A stretch of DNA of 64,000 nt from Crassaminicella profunda (GCF_019884785.1 NZ_CP082326.1:2101355-2165354); one strand, 5' to 3'; shown: positions 47,034 to 57,092, counted from the first letter of the stretch. Program-made: numbers and translations. Notes: generated by a model from the sequence alone, not told the origin.

Positions 47034-48044
47034 TTATTTTCCTTCTTCATCAAAGAATTTTTGTGCTCCTGGATGTACTGTAACACTCATTCCGTCTAAT
47101 GCTGTTTCTTTTGTAATATATTTACCTACATTATGAGCAGCTACTACTCTATCATGATTATCGTAAATAGTTTTTACTAGATTATATGCTAAATCTTCAT
47201 CTAAATCTGCATTTACAGCTAACATTGCTTTAACTGTTAAAGTCTGTACATCTTCCGTTTGTCCTTTATAAGTGTTTGCAGGAATTGTGAATTTTGTAAA
47301 GAATTTATATTTTTCCATTAAGTTATTTGCTACTTCATCATCAATAGGTACTACATGTACATCATGTTGTGCGCCAAGGTCTTGAATAGCAGCAGTAGGA
47401 ATTCCAGCTGTTAAGAATGCTGCATCTACTTGCTTATCCTTAAGACCTGTGGATGCTTCCCCAAATGAAAGGAATTTAGCATCAATATCTTTTTCAAAAT
47501 CAAATCCAGCAGCTGCTATAATTTGTCTAGCATTTGCTTCAACACCACTACCAATTGCTCCTACAGCAACTCTTTTACCCTTTAAATCTTTTACTGATTT
47601 GATACTTGGATCAGTAGTAACAATTTGAAGTGGCTCATTATACATTGTACATAATCCTCTTATATCCTCATATTTCTTGTCTTTAAACATTTCTGCTCCA
47701 TTTCCTGTATACCAAGCAATGTCATTTTGTACAATAACAACTTCAACTTTTTTATCTTTTAATAAGTTAATATTTGCCACTGAAGCCCCTGTACTTTGAG
47801 CAGTAGCATTAATTCCTTCAATATTATTATTCCAAATTTCAGCAAAAGCTCCACCTAGTGGGAAATATGTACCAGCTGTTCCACCTGTTCCAATGTTAAC
47901 AAAAACTTGTTCTGCAGACTCACTACCTGCATCCTCAGCTGGTGCTTCTGTATCTGCTGGTTTACTTCCACATCCAGCAAATAATCCAATCACCATAACA
48001 AATACTGTTAACAATGCTAATAATTTAAATTTCTTTTTCATCAT
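47034..48044 (-). CDS. TAXI family TRAP solute-binding lipoprotein
   Basis: A 336-residue lipoprotein (lipobox GLFAGC, Cys25) with the TAXI signature NIGTGGTAGTYFPLGGAFAEIW in two blocks. The fold continues with DLKGKRVAVGAIGSGVEANARQI in two blocks and ends VHPGAQKFFDEEGK. Glutamate or other dicarboxylates are common substrates of TAXI proteins; the substrate here is unknown. Two adjacent ATG (48044, 48041) follow GGAGGAGG. It is the first gene of the operon; the 480-bp upstream region carries two promoters and an operator. Confidence 0.93.
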   Translation of the reverse strand: MMKKKFKLLALLTVFVMVIGLFAGCGSKPADTEAPAEDAGSESAEQVFVNIGTGGTAGTYFPLGGAFAEIWNNNIEGINATAQSTGASVANINLLKDKKVEVVIVQNDIAWYTGNGAEMFKDKKYEDIRGLCTMYNEPLQIVTTDPSIKSVKDLKGKRVAVGAIGSGVEANARQIIAAAGFDFEKDIDAKFLSFGEASTGLKDKQVDAAFLTAGIPTAAIQDLGAQHDVHVVPIDDEVANNLMEKYKFFTKFTIPANTYKGQTEDVQTLTVKAMLAVNADLDEDLAYNLVKTIYDNHDRVVAAHNVGKYITKETALDGMSVTVHPGAQKFFDEEGK

Positions 48045-48122
48045 TTTTCCTCCTCCAATTATTTATTAATCATTTCATTTTGAAAAATCTAATCTTTTAT
48101 ATTATCAAACCTCCGTTCCCCC

Positions 48123-48151
48123 TTTATATAGTCAGTTGCATAACTATACAA
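48123..48151 (-). promoter_or_regulatory. Proximal promoter of the TRAP operon
   Basis: -35 TTGTAT (48146-48151), 17-bp spacer, -10 TATAAA (48123-48128). The -35 lies inside the palindrome at 48133-48154. Confidence 0.6.
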
Positions 48152-48154
48152 CTG
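48133..48154. promoter_or_regulatory. 22-bp palindromic operator candidate
   Basis: CAGTTGTATA-GT-TATGCAACTG on the minus strand, 9 of 10 positions symmetric. Its core TTGTATA resembles operators of GntR regulators of the FCD type. It covers the -35 and spacer of the proximal promoter, a position expected to repress. Confidence 0.55.
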
Positions 48155-48385
48155 CTGAATAAACTTATTTTTTTACAAAAACAATAAAACTCCAGAACAA
48201 TAAACCCTTATGTTATGTTGTATTGCCCTAAGTTGATATGTTTACTATGCTGGGACAGAATCTATTATCTTTGCTACTATTAGGAATTACATACAAACTA
48301 TAAATACCTCGTGTTTTGTTTCATTAAAGGTCTTTATGTCGAAACTTTCATCTTGTTGAATTTTGAAAATATTTTCTTTAATTCG
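48155..48385 (-). other. Long leader or untranslated region upstream of the TRAP operon
   Basis: About 230 bp between the two promoters. It contains no open frame with a ribosome binding site, only two frames shorter than 10 codons, and a direct repeat AACAATAAA at 48181 and 48197. I see no known riboswitch motif. Confidence 0.45.
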
Positions 48386-48414
48386 ATTATAGAATATTTC
48401 TGTGTTTCAGTCAA
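48386..48414 (-). promoter_or_regulatory. Distal promoter upstream of the TRAP operon
   Basis: -35 TTGACT (48409-48414), 17-bp spacer, -10 TATAAT (48386-48391): a near-consensus sigma-A promoter 340 bp from the first gene, pointing toward it. Confidence 0.8.
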
Positions 48415-48525
48415 GTTTTTTATGGAAACAAAGGTAAATATATGAAGTTGCTCTTTATATTAATTGCAGTATCTTATATTATATATGTCTTGTACATTTT
48501 TTATATTGTTACAAATAACCACACA

Positions 48526-48563
48526 AAAAAACTTGATTCCTCAGTAGAGGAATCAAGTTTTTT
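48526..48563. terminator. Terminator of pflBA
   Basis: AAAAACTTGATTCCTC/GAGGAATCAAGTTTTT with an AGTA loop, overlapping the pflA stop; T-rich on both strands. Confidence 0.9.
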
Positions 48564-49269
48564 AAACAATATTTAAATATTTTTCAAGTTCCAACGTTCT
48601 TTCTTTACTCATTGGTTGAACCCCATCTAGTTTATAGCATATTCCCATTTTTTCATATTTATTAATACCTAAATGATGATAGGGAAGCAATTCAATTTTT
48701 TCTACATTTTCAAACTCTTTTATAATCTTTTTAAGTTTCTTTATATGCTCTTTACTGTCTGTTATTCCTGGAACAACCACATGTCTTATCCATAGTTTCA
48801 CAGATGTCTTTATTAAAGCTTCTTTGAATTTTTCAAATGCTTCAATATTTCCACCTGTCAATTTCTTATATCCATTTCCATTTACATGTTTTACATCTAA
48901 AATTACTAAGTCTGTATACTTTAGTATTTCTTCATATTTTCCGTTTCCAAAGCCAGATGTATCTAAAGCTGTATGAATACCATGTTCTTTACATGATTTC
49001 AAAAACTCTATTAAAAACTCAGGCTGCACGAGGGGATCGCCTCCTGAACAGGTTATCCCTCCTCCTGAAGTCTTGAAATAAGGTTTAAATCTTAACACTT
49101 TTTTCATAAGTTCATTAACTGCTATTTCTTTTCCTTTATGAACATCCCAAGTATCTGGATTGTGACAATAGGCACATCTTAACTTGCACCCTTGAAAAAA
49201 TACTACCGTTCTTATGCCAGGACCATCTACAAGTCCCATACTCTCAATAGAATGAATTCTTCCTATCAT
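48562..49269 (-). CDS. pflA: Pyruvate formate-lyase-activating enzyme
   Basis: A 235-residue radical SAM enzyme that generates the glycyl radical on PFL. The cluster motif is GCKLRCAYCHNPDTW (CxxxCxxC). Also seen are SGGGITCSGGDPLVQPEF and the C-terminal LLPYHHLGINKYE. It lies 12 bp after pflB and ends at the shared terminator. Confidence 0.96.
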   Translation of the reverse strand: MIGRIHSIESMGLVDGPGIRTVVFFQGCKLRCAYCHNPDTWDVHKGKEIAVNELMKKVLRFKPYFKTSGGGITCSGGDPLVQPEFLIEFLKSCKEHGIHTALDTSGFGNGKYEEILKYTDLVILDVKHVNGNGYKKLTGGNIEAFEKFKEALIKTSVKLWIRHVVVPGITDSKEHIKKLKKIIKEFENVEKIELLPYHHLGINKYEKMGICYKLDGVQPMSKERTLELEKYLNIV

Positions 49270-49281
49270 ACAATCCCCCTT

Positions 49282-51516
49282 CTATACAACCATATTTTCA
49301 TGGAATGTTCTACTGATTACTTCTAGCTGCTGTTTTCTTGTAAGCCTATTGAAATTAACAGCATAACCAGATACTCTAATCGTAAGTGTTGGATACTTTT
49401 CAGGATGATCCATAGCATCTATAAGGGTTTCTCTATTTAACACATTTACATTCAAATGATGTGCTCCTTGAGAAAAGTACCCATCTAATATGCATACTAA
49501 ATTATTAATTCTATTCTTTTCATCTTTCCCTAAGGCTTCAGGTACTATTGTAAATGTATTTGAAACCCCATCTTGACAAACATCCTTATAAGGAATCTTT
49601 GCAACAGAATTGAGGGATGCCAACGCACCATTTTTGTCTCTTCCATGCATAGGATTAGCTCCTGGTGCAAAAGCTTCTCCCATTTTTCTTCCATCTGGTG
49701 TTGCTCCTGTCTTTTCACCATATACCACATTTGAAGTAATCGTAAGTACTGATAAAGTATGTTCTGCATCTCGATAGGTCTTATGTTTTTTCAATTCTTT
49801 AATAAATTTCTTCACAATTTCAACAGCTATTTCATCTACTTGATTATCATCATTTCCATACGTAGGAAATTCTCCATCTATTTGAAAGTCTACTGCTATG
49901 CCCCTGTTTCTAATAGGTTTTACTTTTGCATATTTTATTGCACTTAATGAATCTGCTGCTACTGATAAACCTGCCACTCCAAAAGCCATAATTCTACCAA
50001 CCTCTGTATCATGTAAACTCATTTGTCCTGCTTCATATGCATATTTGTCATGCATATAATGAATAATGTTCATGGTATTTACATAAAGCTTGGCTACATA
50101 TTCTAAAACTTTAAAATAATTTTCTTTTACTTTATTATAATCTAATACGTCATCTTCATTTTTTTCAATATCAGGTACAACTAAAGTCCCTTTTTTCTCA
50201 TCTATCCCACCATTAATTGCATATAAAAGAGCTTTTGCAAGATTACATCTAGCACCAAAAAACTGCATCTGCTTTCCAAGCTTCATAGCTGAAACACAAC
50301 AAGCAATGCCATAATCATCTCCATAAATAGGTCTCATAATATCATCATTCTCATACTGAATAGAATCCGTCATAATAGACATCTTCGTACAATATTTTTT
50401 GAAGTTTTCAGGAAGTTTTTCAGACCATAAAACAGTTATATTGGGTTCTGGCGATGAACCTAAATTGGTCAAAGTATGCAAAAATCTGAAAGACGTTTTA
50501 CTAACCAAGGTATTTCCATCAATTCCCATTCCTCCAATAGCCTCCGTAATCCAATTTGGATCTCCTGCAAATAATTCATTATACTCTGGTGTTCTTAAAT
50601 GTCTTACCATTCTAAGTTTTATGACAAATTGATCAATGATTTCTTGCGCCTCTCTTTCAGATATAACACCATTTTTCAAATCTTTTTCAATGTATATATC
50701 AATGAAAGTACTGACTCTTCCAAGAGACATAGCAGCACCATTATTTTCTTTTATACCTGCTAAATATCCAAAATATATAAATTGAACGGCTTCTTTAGCA
50801 TTTTGAGCAGGTCTTGAAATATCTATTCCGTAAGTAAGTGCCATATTTTTTATTTTCTTGAATGCTTTTATTTGTTCTGCTACCTCTTCTCTCTTTCTAA
50901 TGAGCTCTTCATTCATAGCTCCCTTTAAATTTTCAAGATCCTTTATTTTTTCCTCTACCAAAAAGTCTATTCCATAAAGTGAAATTCTTCTATAATCCCC
51001 TATAATTCGTCCTCTTCCATAAGCATCTGGAAGGCCTGTCAGAAGTCCTGCAGATCTTGCTATTTTTGTCTCTTTTGGATATACATCAAATACTCCTTGA
51101 TTATGAGTCTTTCTATAATTTTGAAATACCTCATCCATCACACTATCCATTTCATATCCATAAGACTCAAGAGCAGACTTTGCCATTCTAATACCACCGA
51201 AAGGATTGACAATTCTCTTTAATGGCCCATCTGTTTGCAGTCCTACAACAACTTCATTTTCCTGATCTATATAGCCTGGCTTAAAATTATCTATTCCTGA
51301 AACATTTTTTGTATCAATGTCAAGTACTCCTTTTTTTAATTCGTCTTGACACATATTTTTACAAATATTCCATACCTTTTCAGTTTTTTCTGTAATCCCC
51401 CCTAAGAAGCTTTCATCCCCTTCGTAAGGAGTATAATTTTTTTGTATAAAATCTCTTACATCTATTTCTTCTGTCCAATTCCCTTGTATAAATCCTGTCC
51501 ATTCTTTTCTTAACAT
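49282..51516 (-). CDS. pflB: Formate C-acetyltransferase (pyruvate formate-lyase)
   Basis: A 744-residue glycyl radical enzyme that splits pyruvate with CoA into acetyl-CoA and formate. The catalytic cysteine pair is in [15 protein letters not shown], and the radical glycine is in [13 protein letters not shown] near the C-terminus. The presence of both, and length, fit true PFL. CAGGGAGGG precedes the ATG. Transcription passes through a ZTP riboswitch with an overlapping terminator, so formate production is tied to folate/one-carbon status. Confidence 0.97.
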   Translation of the reverse strand: MLRKEWTGFIQGNWTEEIDVRDFIQKNYTPYEGDESFLGGITEKTEKVWNICKNMCQDELKKGVLDIDTKNVSGIDNFKPGYIDQENEVVVGLQTDGPLKRIVNPFGGIRMAKSALESYGYEMDSVMDEVFQNYRKTHNQGVFDVYPKETKIARSAGLLTGLPDAYGRGRIIGDYRRISLYGIDFLVEEKIKDLENLKGAMNEELIRKREEVAEQIKAFKKIKNMALTYGIDISRPAQNAKEAVQFIYFGYLAGIKENNGAAMSLGRVSTFIDIYIEKDLKNGVISEREAQEIIDQFVIKLRMVRHLRTPEYNELFAGDPNWITEAIGGMGIDGNTLVSKTSFRFLHTLTNLGSSPEPNITVLWSEKLPENFKKYCTKMSIMTDSIQYENDDIMRPIYGDDYGIACCVSAMKLGKQMQFFGARCNLAKALLYAINGGIDEKKGTLVVPDIEKNEDDVLDYNKVKENYFKVLEYVAKLYVNTMNIIHYMHDKYAYEAGQMSLHDTEVGRIMAFGVAGLSVAADSLSAIKYAKVKPIRNRGIAVDFQIDGEFPTYGNDDNQVDEIAVEIVKKFIKELKKHKTYRDAEHTLSVLTITSNVVYGEKTGATPDGRKMGEAFAPGANPMHGRDKNGALASLNSVAKIPYKDVCQDGVSNTFTIVPEALGKDEKNRINNLVCILDGYFSQGAHHLNVNVLNRETLIDAMDHPEKYPTLTIRVSGYAVNFNRLTRKQQLEVISRTFHENMVV

Positions 51517-51557
51517 AAAAATCCCTCCCTGACTTAGATGAACAAGTCGGAGGTCTC

Positions 51558-51658
51558 AAAAAATAGAAAGACCCCCTGGACTTGTCGCCCAGGCGGTCGG
51601 CATTTCTCAAAATCACACTCCCATGTGGTTTATTCCACTTCCGCCAGTCATGTGATTT
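51558..51658 (-). promoter_or_regulatory. ZTP (pfl-motif) riboswitch with terminator
   Basis: The aptamer (51584-51658) has the pfl-motif parts: pairing ends AAATCACA/TGTGATTT, then GACTGGCGG, the GTGG-CCAC hairpin, GGGAG, and the distal GCCGACCGCCTGGGC. The last block also forms a terminator, GACCGCCTGG with CCAGGGGGTC (one mismatch), followed by TTTCTATTTTTT. Ligand binding should keep this block in the aptamer and let transcription continue, an ON switch for ZTP/ZMP, signals of 10-formyl-THF shortage. Confidence 0.92.
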
Positions 51659-51682
51659 GTTTCATAAAAATGATCTATGCTT

Positions 51683-51711
51683 ATCATACCAACAGACGCA
51701 TTTTTTGTCAA
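51683..51711 (-). promoter_or_regulatory. Sigma-A promoter of pflBA
   Basis: -35 TTGACA (51706-51711), 17-bp spacer, -10 TATGAT (51683-51688), placing the transcript start just before the riboswitch. Confidence 0.85.
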
Positions 51712-51732
51712 TAATTTGGGGAAAATAATTTT

Positions 51733-52272
51733 TTACGCTTCAAGCAACTCCTGTAGTTTTTCTTCAACAAATTCTACAAGGTCTTTCTCTCCTATCCATG
51801 TCTTGTCCTCATATAAATCTGGCTTCACTCTGAAAAAATTGATAATCAGCTTATTATCAATAATTTTGTATTCATCCAAATGTCCAGGTAAAAATATCAC
51901 TTCAATTTCTTCATATTTTGCACAGTTTCCTAAATTATTTAATTTTTCAACCAAATAATCTAAATTCAGAACTTTTAAAGGTTGTACCATCATATTTGTA
52001 TATTCTAAATCTTCTAGCATCCACATATGATAATTCCAAAATCTTCCTTCTTTTTTATTCTTACTTGAGAGCATCTCTCTATTTGAAATAGCGCTTAAAA
52101 CTTTTCTTACCGATTCTTTCGTGAATTCACTATCATAAAAATAACTCATTAAAGGAATGTTTGAAATGTCATTGATATAACTCTCTCCAACTTTTTCTTT
52201 TTCACTTGTAGCCTGCCAAAAATATAACATTCCTTCCATCACATCTAAATTTGTTTTTATTCTCTTGATCAT
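51733..52272 (-). CDS. Uncharacterised protein, possibly TDE2712-like
   Basis: A 179-residue soluble protein, helical at the front (IKRIKTNLDVMEGMLYFWQA) with several aromatic-rich stretches (RFWNYHMWMLEDLEY). It has a beta-rich end (IEVIFLPGHLDEYKII). It recalls a family named after Treponema TDE2712, but I cannot confirm that. ATG 52272 follows AAAGGGG by 8 nt. It lies just upstream of the pfl promoter on the same strand, with no terminator seen in between. Function unknown. Confidence 0.75.
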   Translation of the reverse strand: MIKRIKTNLDVMEGMLYFWQATSEKEKVGESYINDISNIPLMSYFYDSEFTKESVRKVLSAISNREMLSSKNKKEGRFWNYHMWMLEDLEYTNMMVQPLKVLNLDYLVEKLNNLGNCAKYEEIEVIFLPGHLDEYKIIDNKLIINFFRVKPDLYEDKTWIGEKDLVEFVEEKLQELLEA

Positions 52273-52385
52273 CCCCACTACCCCTTTCTTTCAAAATTTT
52301 TCCTTTTATTTATTATACGCTATATTTTCTTTCAAATCAAAGTATAATAAATATTCCGAATCCTTCTCTAATGAGTTATATTTTT

Positions 52386-53654
52386 TTATTTTTCATATTT
52401 AGGAGGTGATGCAATAAAGGCAGCTATACTTCCAAGAGCAGGTATGATCATCATCAATAGTATAATTTCTTTATATCCATGAAATAAATCATAAGCAAAA
52501 CCAAAAGGTAAAGGTCCTAGTGCTGAACCAACAACAATAGCTGTCATAGAAAAACCTCTTATACTGCCTAAATGCTTTCTTCCAAAGTAATTTGGCCACC
52601 ATACACCTGTACTCACAGAGTCAAAAGCAACAAAAACACCATTTAAAACTGCATAGGCAAAAAGAATATGCTGATTTTTTGCATAAAGAAGCACCCCCAT
52701 TGCACTAATTAAAACCCAATAATTCACAGCTTTTACATAACGCACTTTTATCTTATCTAATAAATATCCTGCTAAAAAGGTAAGAGGAAATTGTATAATT
52801 GCTGTAATACTTAATAAAGAAGCTGCAAAGGTTGATGTAAAACCTTTTATTTCTATCATAGAAACCATATGAAAAATAAGTCCTGTATTAATCATAGATG
52901 GAATAACCATACAAAATAGCATAAGCCAAAATGTACGTGTCTTCATAGCTTCCTTTAATGTCAAAGATCTTTCTAATGTATCTGACTCAACAAAAGTATT
53001 TTTTTCAATAAATTTGTTCTCTCCATCTGGTAATAACCCAACATCTTCCGGTCTATTCCTTACAAGAATCCACCCTAAAGGAGCCATAACCCCTATGAGT
53101 AATATAGTCCAAAATCTCCAAGCAAATCCTACACCTGAATTTACAATTAACCAATTATTCAGTGGAGGAAATACTGCTGATCCTAATACACTTCCTATAG
53201 CTAATAAGCTTAAAGCAAAACCCCTTCGTTTTATAAACCACTGAGGTACCAGAGTATAGGGAATTAGACACATTGTCCCTTGTCCAAAAAGTCTTAAAAA
53301 TACAAAACCTACAAAAATCATCATAGGATTTGCTACAAAACTCATCCACAAACAAATAAATCCTAAAATAATAGGAACAACCGAAATCATCTTTCTATGC
53401 CCTATTTTGTCTATTAATTTTCCCATATAGGATAATGTCAATCCAGAGATAAGAGTAGCAGCAGAATATAAACTAGAAATCATTGTTCTACTCCATCCAA
53501 AGCTATCTACATAAGAATTAATAAAAACAGAAACAGAATAAGTTTGCCCTGGTCCTGAAAAAAATAATCCCATTGATCCTATAAATACAATCACCCATCC
53601 ATAAAAAAAAGGCGCTTTTATAGTTTTTTGCTGATCTAATTTCGTATAATCCAT
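52386..53654 (-). CDS. MFS transporter, oxalate/formate antiporter-like
   Basis: A 422-residue, 12-helix major facilitator. The front (FFYGWVIVFIGSMGLFFSGPGQTYSVSVF) resembles OFA/monocarboxylate carriers; motif A is GKLIDKIGHRKM. The second half opens after a cytoplasmic loop (EKNTFVESDTLERSLTLKEAM). Formate exchange is suggested by similarity and by pflBA nearby but not shown. AGGAGG precedes the start. A single gene, divergent from the DUF3810 gene. Confidence 0.85.
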   Translation of the reverse strand: MDYTKLDQQKTIKAPFFYGWVIVFIGSMGLFFSGPGQTYSVSVFINSYVDSFGWSRTMISSLYSAATLISGLTLSYMGKLIDKIGHRKMISVVPIILGFICLWMSFVANPMMIFVGFVFLRLFGQGTMCLIPYTLVPQWFIKRRGFALSLLAIGSVLGSAVFPPLNNWLIVNSGVGFAWRFWTILLIGVMAPLGWILVRNRPEDVGLLPDGENKFIEKNTFVESDTLERSLTLKEAMKTRTFWLMLFCMVIPSMINTGLIFHMVSMIEIKGFTSTFAASLLSITAIIQFPLTFLAGYLLDKIKVRYVKAVNYWVLISAMGVLLYAKNQHILFAYAVLNGVFVAFDSVSTGVWWPNYFGRKHLGSIRGFSMTAIVVGSALGPLPFGFAYDLFHGYKEIILLMMIIPALGSIAAFIASPPKYEK

Positions 53655-53914
53655 GATTTATTCCTCCTAATCATCTTGCTGTATTTATTCCTGCATATTT
53701 TTTGTTAAAAGCCACTTATCAGTATACAATAAATTCCCTATTTACGCGAGAATTTAACTACATAAAAAAAGCTAGATTCCTATATTTTATGATTTATTGT
53801 TGTATACTATTTCTTATGAATATTTATCATTCTAAATATAACTTCTTTCTACTTTTAGTAAATATAAGTATAATATTGTATATAAATACCTAATAGAAAG
53901 TTGAGGAAACTTTT

Positions 53915-55018
53915 ATGAAAAACAAAAAAATATTTAACAAATTTCTTTTTATACTCCTTATTCCTATAACTGCATTATTATTTTATATAGCTTCATTTTA
54001 TCCTTATTTTATTGAAAAAATATATGCCCATACTATCTATCGACCCATTGTACAAATTTTAAGTGTTGTCACTGGATTTTTCCCATTTTCTGTAGCTGAA
54101 TGTTTTGTTATATTGCTTATATGTCTTTTCATGTGGATGCTTCTTCGAACCATCATAAAAGCAATAAATAATAAGCATCAGAGAAAGTCTACCGTACTCA
54201 ATTTTATAGGAAATATGATTGTTTTTAGCAGTATTACTTATTTCCTGTTTATTATGATTTGGGGTTTTAATTATTGTCGACTCCCTTTTTCTGAAATTGC
54301 AAACCTTGAAGTAAAACCTGCTTCTATTGAAGAATTAGAAAACTTATGTGAGCATCTTATACAAAAAGCAAATACGCTAAGAGATCAAGTAGTTGAAAAC
54401 AAAGACGGTGTCATGACCCTTCCAAAGGGTACTTCAGATGTTTTTCTTCGCGCATCTAAAGGCTATGAAAAAGCAGCAAATATTTACCCTGAACTAGGGG
54501 GAAACTATGGTAAACCTAAAGGAATTATTTTCTCCCATATCATGTCTTATACAGGTATCGCTGGAATTTATTGTCCATTTACAGGAGAGGCCAATGTAAA
54601 TATATCTATCTCTAATAGCTCAATTCCTAGCACAACCTGTCATGAAATGGCTCATCAGAGAGGTTTTTCAAGAGAAGATGAAGCAAATTATATTGCTTAT
54701 CTAACATGCACCATGCATAGCGATGTAGATTTTCAATATTCAGGAACACTCTTAGCTTTAATCCATTCTATGAATGCATTATATAGAATAAATCATGAAA
54801 AATATTTCAAGCTAAAAGAAAAATATAACGGAGGATTAAGAAGAGATTTAGCTTATATGAGATCCTTTTGGCAGCAATACGAAGGCCCTGTAGAACGTGC
54901 ATCCACAAAATTAAATAATACTTATCTAAAAGCAAATCATCAAAAGGATGGTGTTCGTAGTTATGGACGAATGGTAGATCTTTTGATTGCAGAAAATCGT
55001 TTGAAAATGTCGAAATAA
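53915..55018 (+). CDS. DUF3810 family membrane protein, metalloprotease-like
   Basis: A 367-residue protein with three N-terminal membrane helices (about 10-28, 45-75 and 92-115) and a large extracytoplasmic domain. This contains TTCHEMAHQRGFSREDEANY, an HExxH zinc motif with a nearby second acid as in gluzincins. DUF3810 members have not been characterised. GAGG precedes the ATG at 53915. It is followed by an FAH-family gene 93 bp on. Confidence 0.88.
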   Translation: MKNKKIFNKFLFILLIPITALLFYIASFYPYFIEKIYAHTIYRPIVQILSVVTGFFPFSVAECFVILLICLFMWMLLRTIIKAINNKHQRKSTVLNFIGNMIVFSSITYFLFIMIWGFNYCRLPFSEIANLEVKPASIEELENLCEHLIQKANTLRDQVVENKDGVMTLPKGTSDVFLRASKGYEKAANIYPELGGNYGKPKGIIFSHIMSYTGIAGIYCPFTGEANVNISISNSSIPSTTCHEMAHQRGFSREDEANYIAYLTCTMHSDVDFQYSGTLLALIHSMNALYRINHEKYFKLKEKYNGGLRRDLAYMRSFWQQYEGPVERASTKLNNTYLKANHQKDGVRSYGRMVDLLIAENRLKMSK

Positions 55019-55111
55019 ATAAAGGATTTACGATTTCAATGTAGAAACTTATTACAACAGTTTTTAAAATTTTCAAAACTATATATTTTAAACAAAGGAA
55101 GGAGTAATTCT

Positions 55112-56008
55112 ATGTATTTTGCTACTTTTCAGTATAATGGGGAAGAACAATTTGGAATTTTAAGCAAAAATAAAAAAAATATAATCCCTATAAAAAAAGT
55201 TTTTCAAAAGTTGGATATCATTCCACCAAAAACTTTAAGGGATTTTGTAGAGAATTCAGACGATACTTTTGTTGAAGATATAAAAGATATCCTTAAATCA
55301 CATACTTTTGAAGGGATTCCCGTTGAAAACATCAAATTATGTGCACCCATCCCTTATCCTCGTAGAAATATAATCTGTCTTGGGAAAAATTATATTGATC
55401 ATGCAAAAGAAGTTGTAGGATTGCCTGGAGCAGATGATGATATTCCAAAATTTCCAATATACTTTACAAAGATTGCCGACCCAGCCATAGGAGATGGAGA
55501 TCTTATTAAAAATCATAAAGATATAACAGATATGGTCGATTATGAAGTTGAATTAGCTATTGTAATAGGAAAAGATGGCATCAATATAAAAAAAGAAGAC
55601 GCTGAAAGATTCATCTTTGGCTACACTATTGTAAACGATATTTCTGCAAGAAATATCCAAAGAAAGCATTCCCAATGGTTTAGAGGAAAAAGTCTTGAGA
55701 CCCATTGTCCAATGGGACCTTATCTTGTACATAAAAGTGAACTTCCTTTTCCTGTAGAATTAGACATACAATGTAGCATCAATGGTGAAATAAGGCAAAA
55801 TTCTAATACAAAAAATTTAATATTTGATATTCCTTATATTATCAGTGACTTATCAAAAGGAATGTACTTAAGAGCTGGAGATATTATTCTAACAGGTACT
55901 CCTTCCGGTGTTGGATTAGGCTTTAAACCATTTAAATTCTTAAAATCAGGAGATATAGTTAAATGTTTTATTGAGAAAATTGGATCCCTTACAAATACAT
56001 TTGAGTAA
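55112..56008 (+). CDS. Fumarylacetoacetate hydrolase (FAH) family protein
   Basis: A 298-residue FAH-superfamily enzyme. Residues about 95-295 hold the core: LGKNYIDHAKEVVG, FTKIADPAIGDGD, VDYEVELAIVIGKD (metal-binding acids) and GDIILTGTPSGVGLGFKPF. Members hydrolyse or decarboxylate 2-oxo-acyl compounds such as acylpyruvates. The substrate is unknown. GGAAGGAG precedes ATG. No catabolic partners adjoin it. Confidence 0.9.
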   Translation: MYFATFQYNGEEQFGILSKNKKNIIPIKKVFQKLDIIPPKTLRDFVENSDDTFVEDIKDILKSHTFEGIPVENIKLCAPIPYPRRNIICLGKNYIDHAKEVVGLPGADDDIPKFPIYFTKIADPAIGDGDLIKNHKDITDMVDYEVELAIVIGKDGINIKKEDAERFIFGYTIVNDISARNIQRKHSQWFRGKSLETHCPMGPYLVHKSELPFPVELDIQCSINGEIRQNSNTKNLIFDIPYIISDLSKGMYLRAGDIILTGTPSGVGLGFKPFKFLKSGDIVKCFIEKIGSLTNTFE

Positions 56009-56122
56009 TCAATAAATTCATATTGAAATTCTATATCCTATGCATCTATTTACACCCTTAGTTATATAAACAATATTCCTATACACATTTAAAACATAAT
56101 TCTACAAAGTATAACAATCACA

Positions 56123-56144
56123 AAAAGCCTAGATATAGGCTTTT
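56123..56144. terminator. Bidirectional terminator
   Basis: AAAAGCCTA/TAGGCTTTT, 9-bp stem with a GATA loop and T-rich runs on both sides, between the FAH gene and the convergent TtcA-like gene. Confidence 0.88.
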
Positions 56145-57020
56145 TTAATATTTATCATCTTTATTATAAAAATCTAAATACGAATAATGCTTTCCATCTT
56201 TTTGCCAACCTAAAATAGCATTCATGTTTACATTTTGTGCTGCTTTAAAAATAGATTTGTCCACATCTTTAATATCTTTCTTCAATTCCTTAATCAATTC
56301 TTTTGTCTCATAACGTTTACTTGCTACCTTTTTAGCAGTTACTATACAGGCACAATTTAGTGGTTCAACTCCACAATATTTTGTATAGCTTTCAATATGC
56401 TTCTCTCTTATATAGTAAAGGGGACGAATGAGTTCTAACTTTTTGGCATCTGATGATTTTAGTTTAGGAAGCATGGTTTTAAAATTTCCTGTATAAAACA
56501 AGTTGAGTAACGTTGTTTCAATCACATCATCAAAATGGTGTCCAAGGGCTAGTTTATTACAACCTAGCTCATTTGCTTTTCTGTATAGTGCCCCACGACG
56601 CATTTTTGCACACATAAAGCAAGGATTTTTATCCTCCATATTGTCTACAATTTCAAAAATACCTGATTCAAATATTTGAATAGGTAATTTTAAGTATTGA
56701 CAGTTTTCAATTAATTGTTTTTTATTCTCTTTATGATAACCTGGGTCCATAACAATAAAACATAGTTTGAATTTAGTTTGTCCATATTTCTGAAATTGTT
56801 GAAATAATTTTGCCATTAACAAACTATCCTTACCACCTGAAATAGCCACTGCAATTTTATCACCATCATCCACTAAATTAAATTCACTTACTGCTTTAAC
56901 AAATTTTGACCATATGTTTTTTCTGAATTTTGTCATAACACTATGTTCTATTTCTTTAAAGGTTTTTCTATTATTCGATAGGCGCCATACTTTATAGTCA
57001 TGTTCTTCAATTTTATTCAT
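56145..57020 (-). CDS. TtcA family tRNA 2-thiolation protein
   Basis: A 291-residue PP-loop ATPase of the TtcA/TilS superfamily. The ATP motif is AVAISGGKDSLLMAKLF. Cysteines that can hold an iron-sulfur cluster are in NPCFMCAKMRRG and LNCACIV, and LALGHHFDDVIETTLLN is the family's second motif. It would activate and thiolate a tRNA base, perhaps C32. GAGGTGA precedes the start. It stands alone. Confidence 0.88.
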   Translation of the reverse strand: MNKIEEHDYKVWRLSNNRKTFKEIEHSVMTKFRKNIWSKFVKAVSEFNLVDDGDKIAVAISGGKDSLLMAKLFQQFQKYGQTKFKLCFIVMDPGYHKENKKQLIENCQYLKLPIQIFESGIFEIVDNMEDKNPCFMCAKMRRGALYRKANELGCNKLALGHHFDDVIETTLLNLFYTGNFKTMLPKLKSSDAKKLELIRPLYYIREKHIESYTKYCGVEPLNCACIVTAKKVASKRYETKELIKELKKDIKDVDKSIFKAAQNVNMNAILGWQKDGKHYSYLDFYNKDDKY

Positions 57021-57092
57021 ATTGTCACCTCATCTTTTTGTAAATTACACTTCTTGAAATTTCTCTTCGTACTAGTGTCTTTTGTCATTTGG

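Noticed and set aside
48181-48205. Direct repeat AACAATAAA as part of a repeat array
   Set aside because: Only two short A/T-rich copies; no regular spacing or further units.
48442-48576. Plus-strand frame for a 44-residue membrane peptide
   Set aside because: Weak ribosome binding site, no promoter seen, and the second half is the pflBA terminator and pflA end read backwards.
53702-53893. Plus-strand frame of 63 codons before the DUF3810 gene
   Set aside because: AT-rich hydrophobic translation without a ribosome binding site; most likely just promoter-region DNA.
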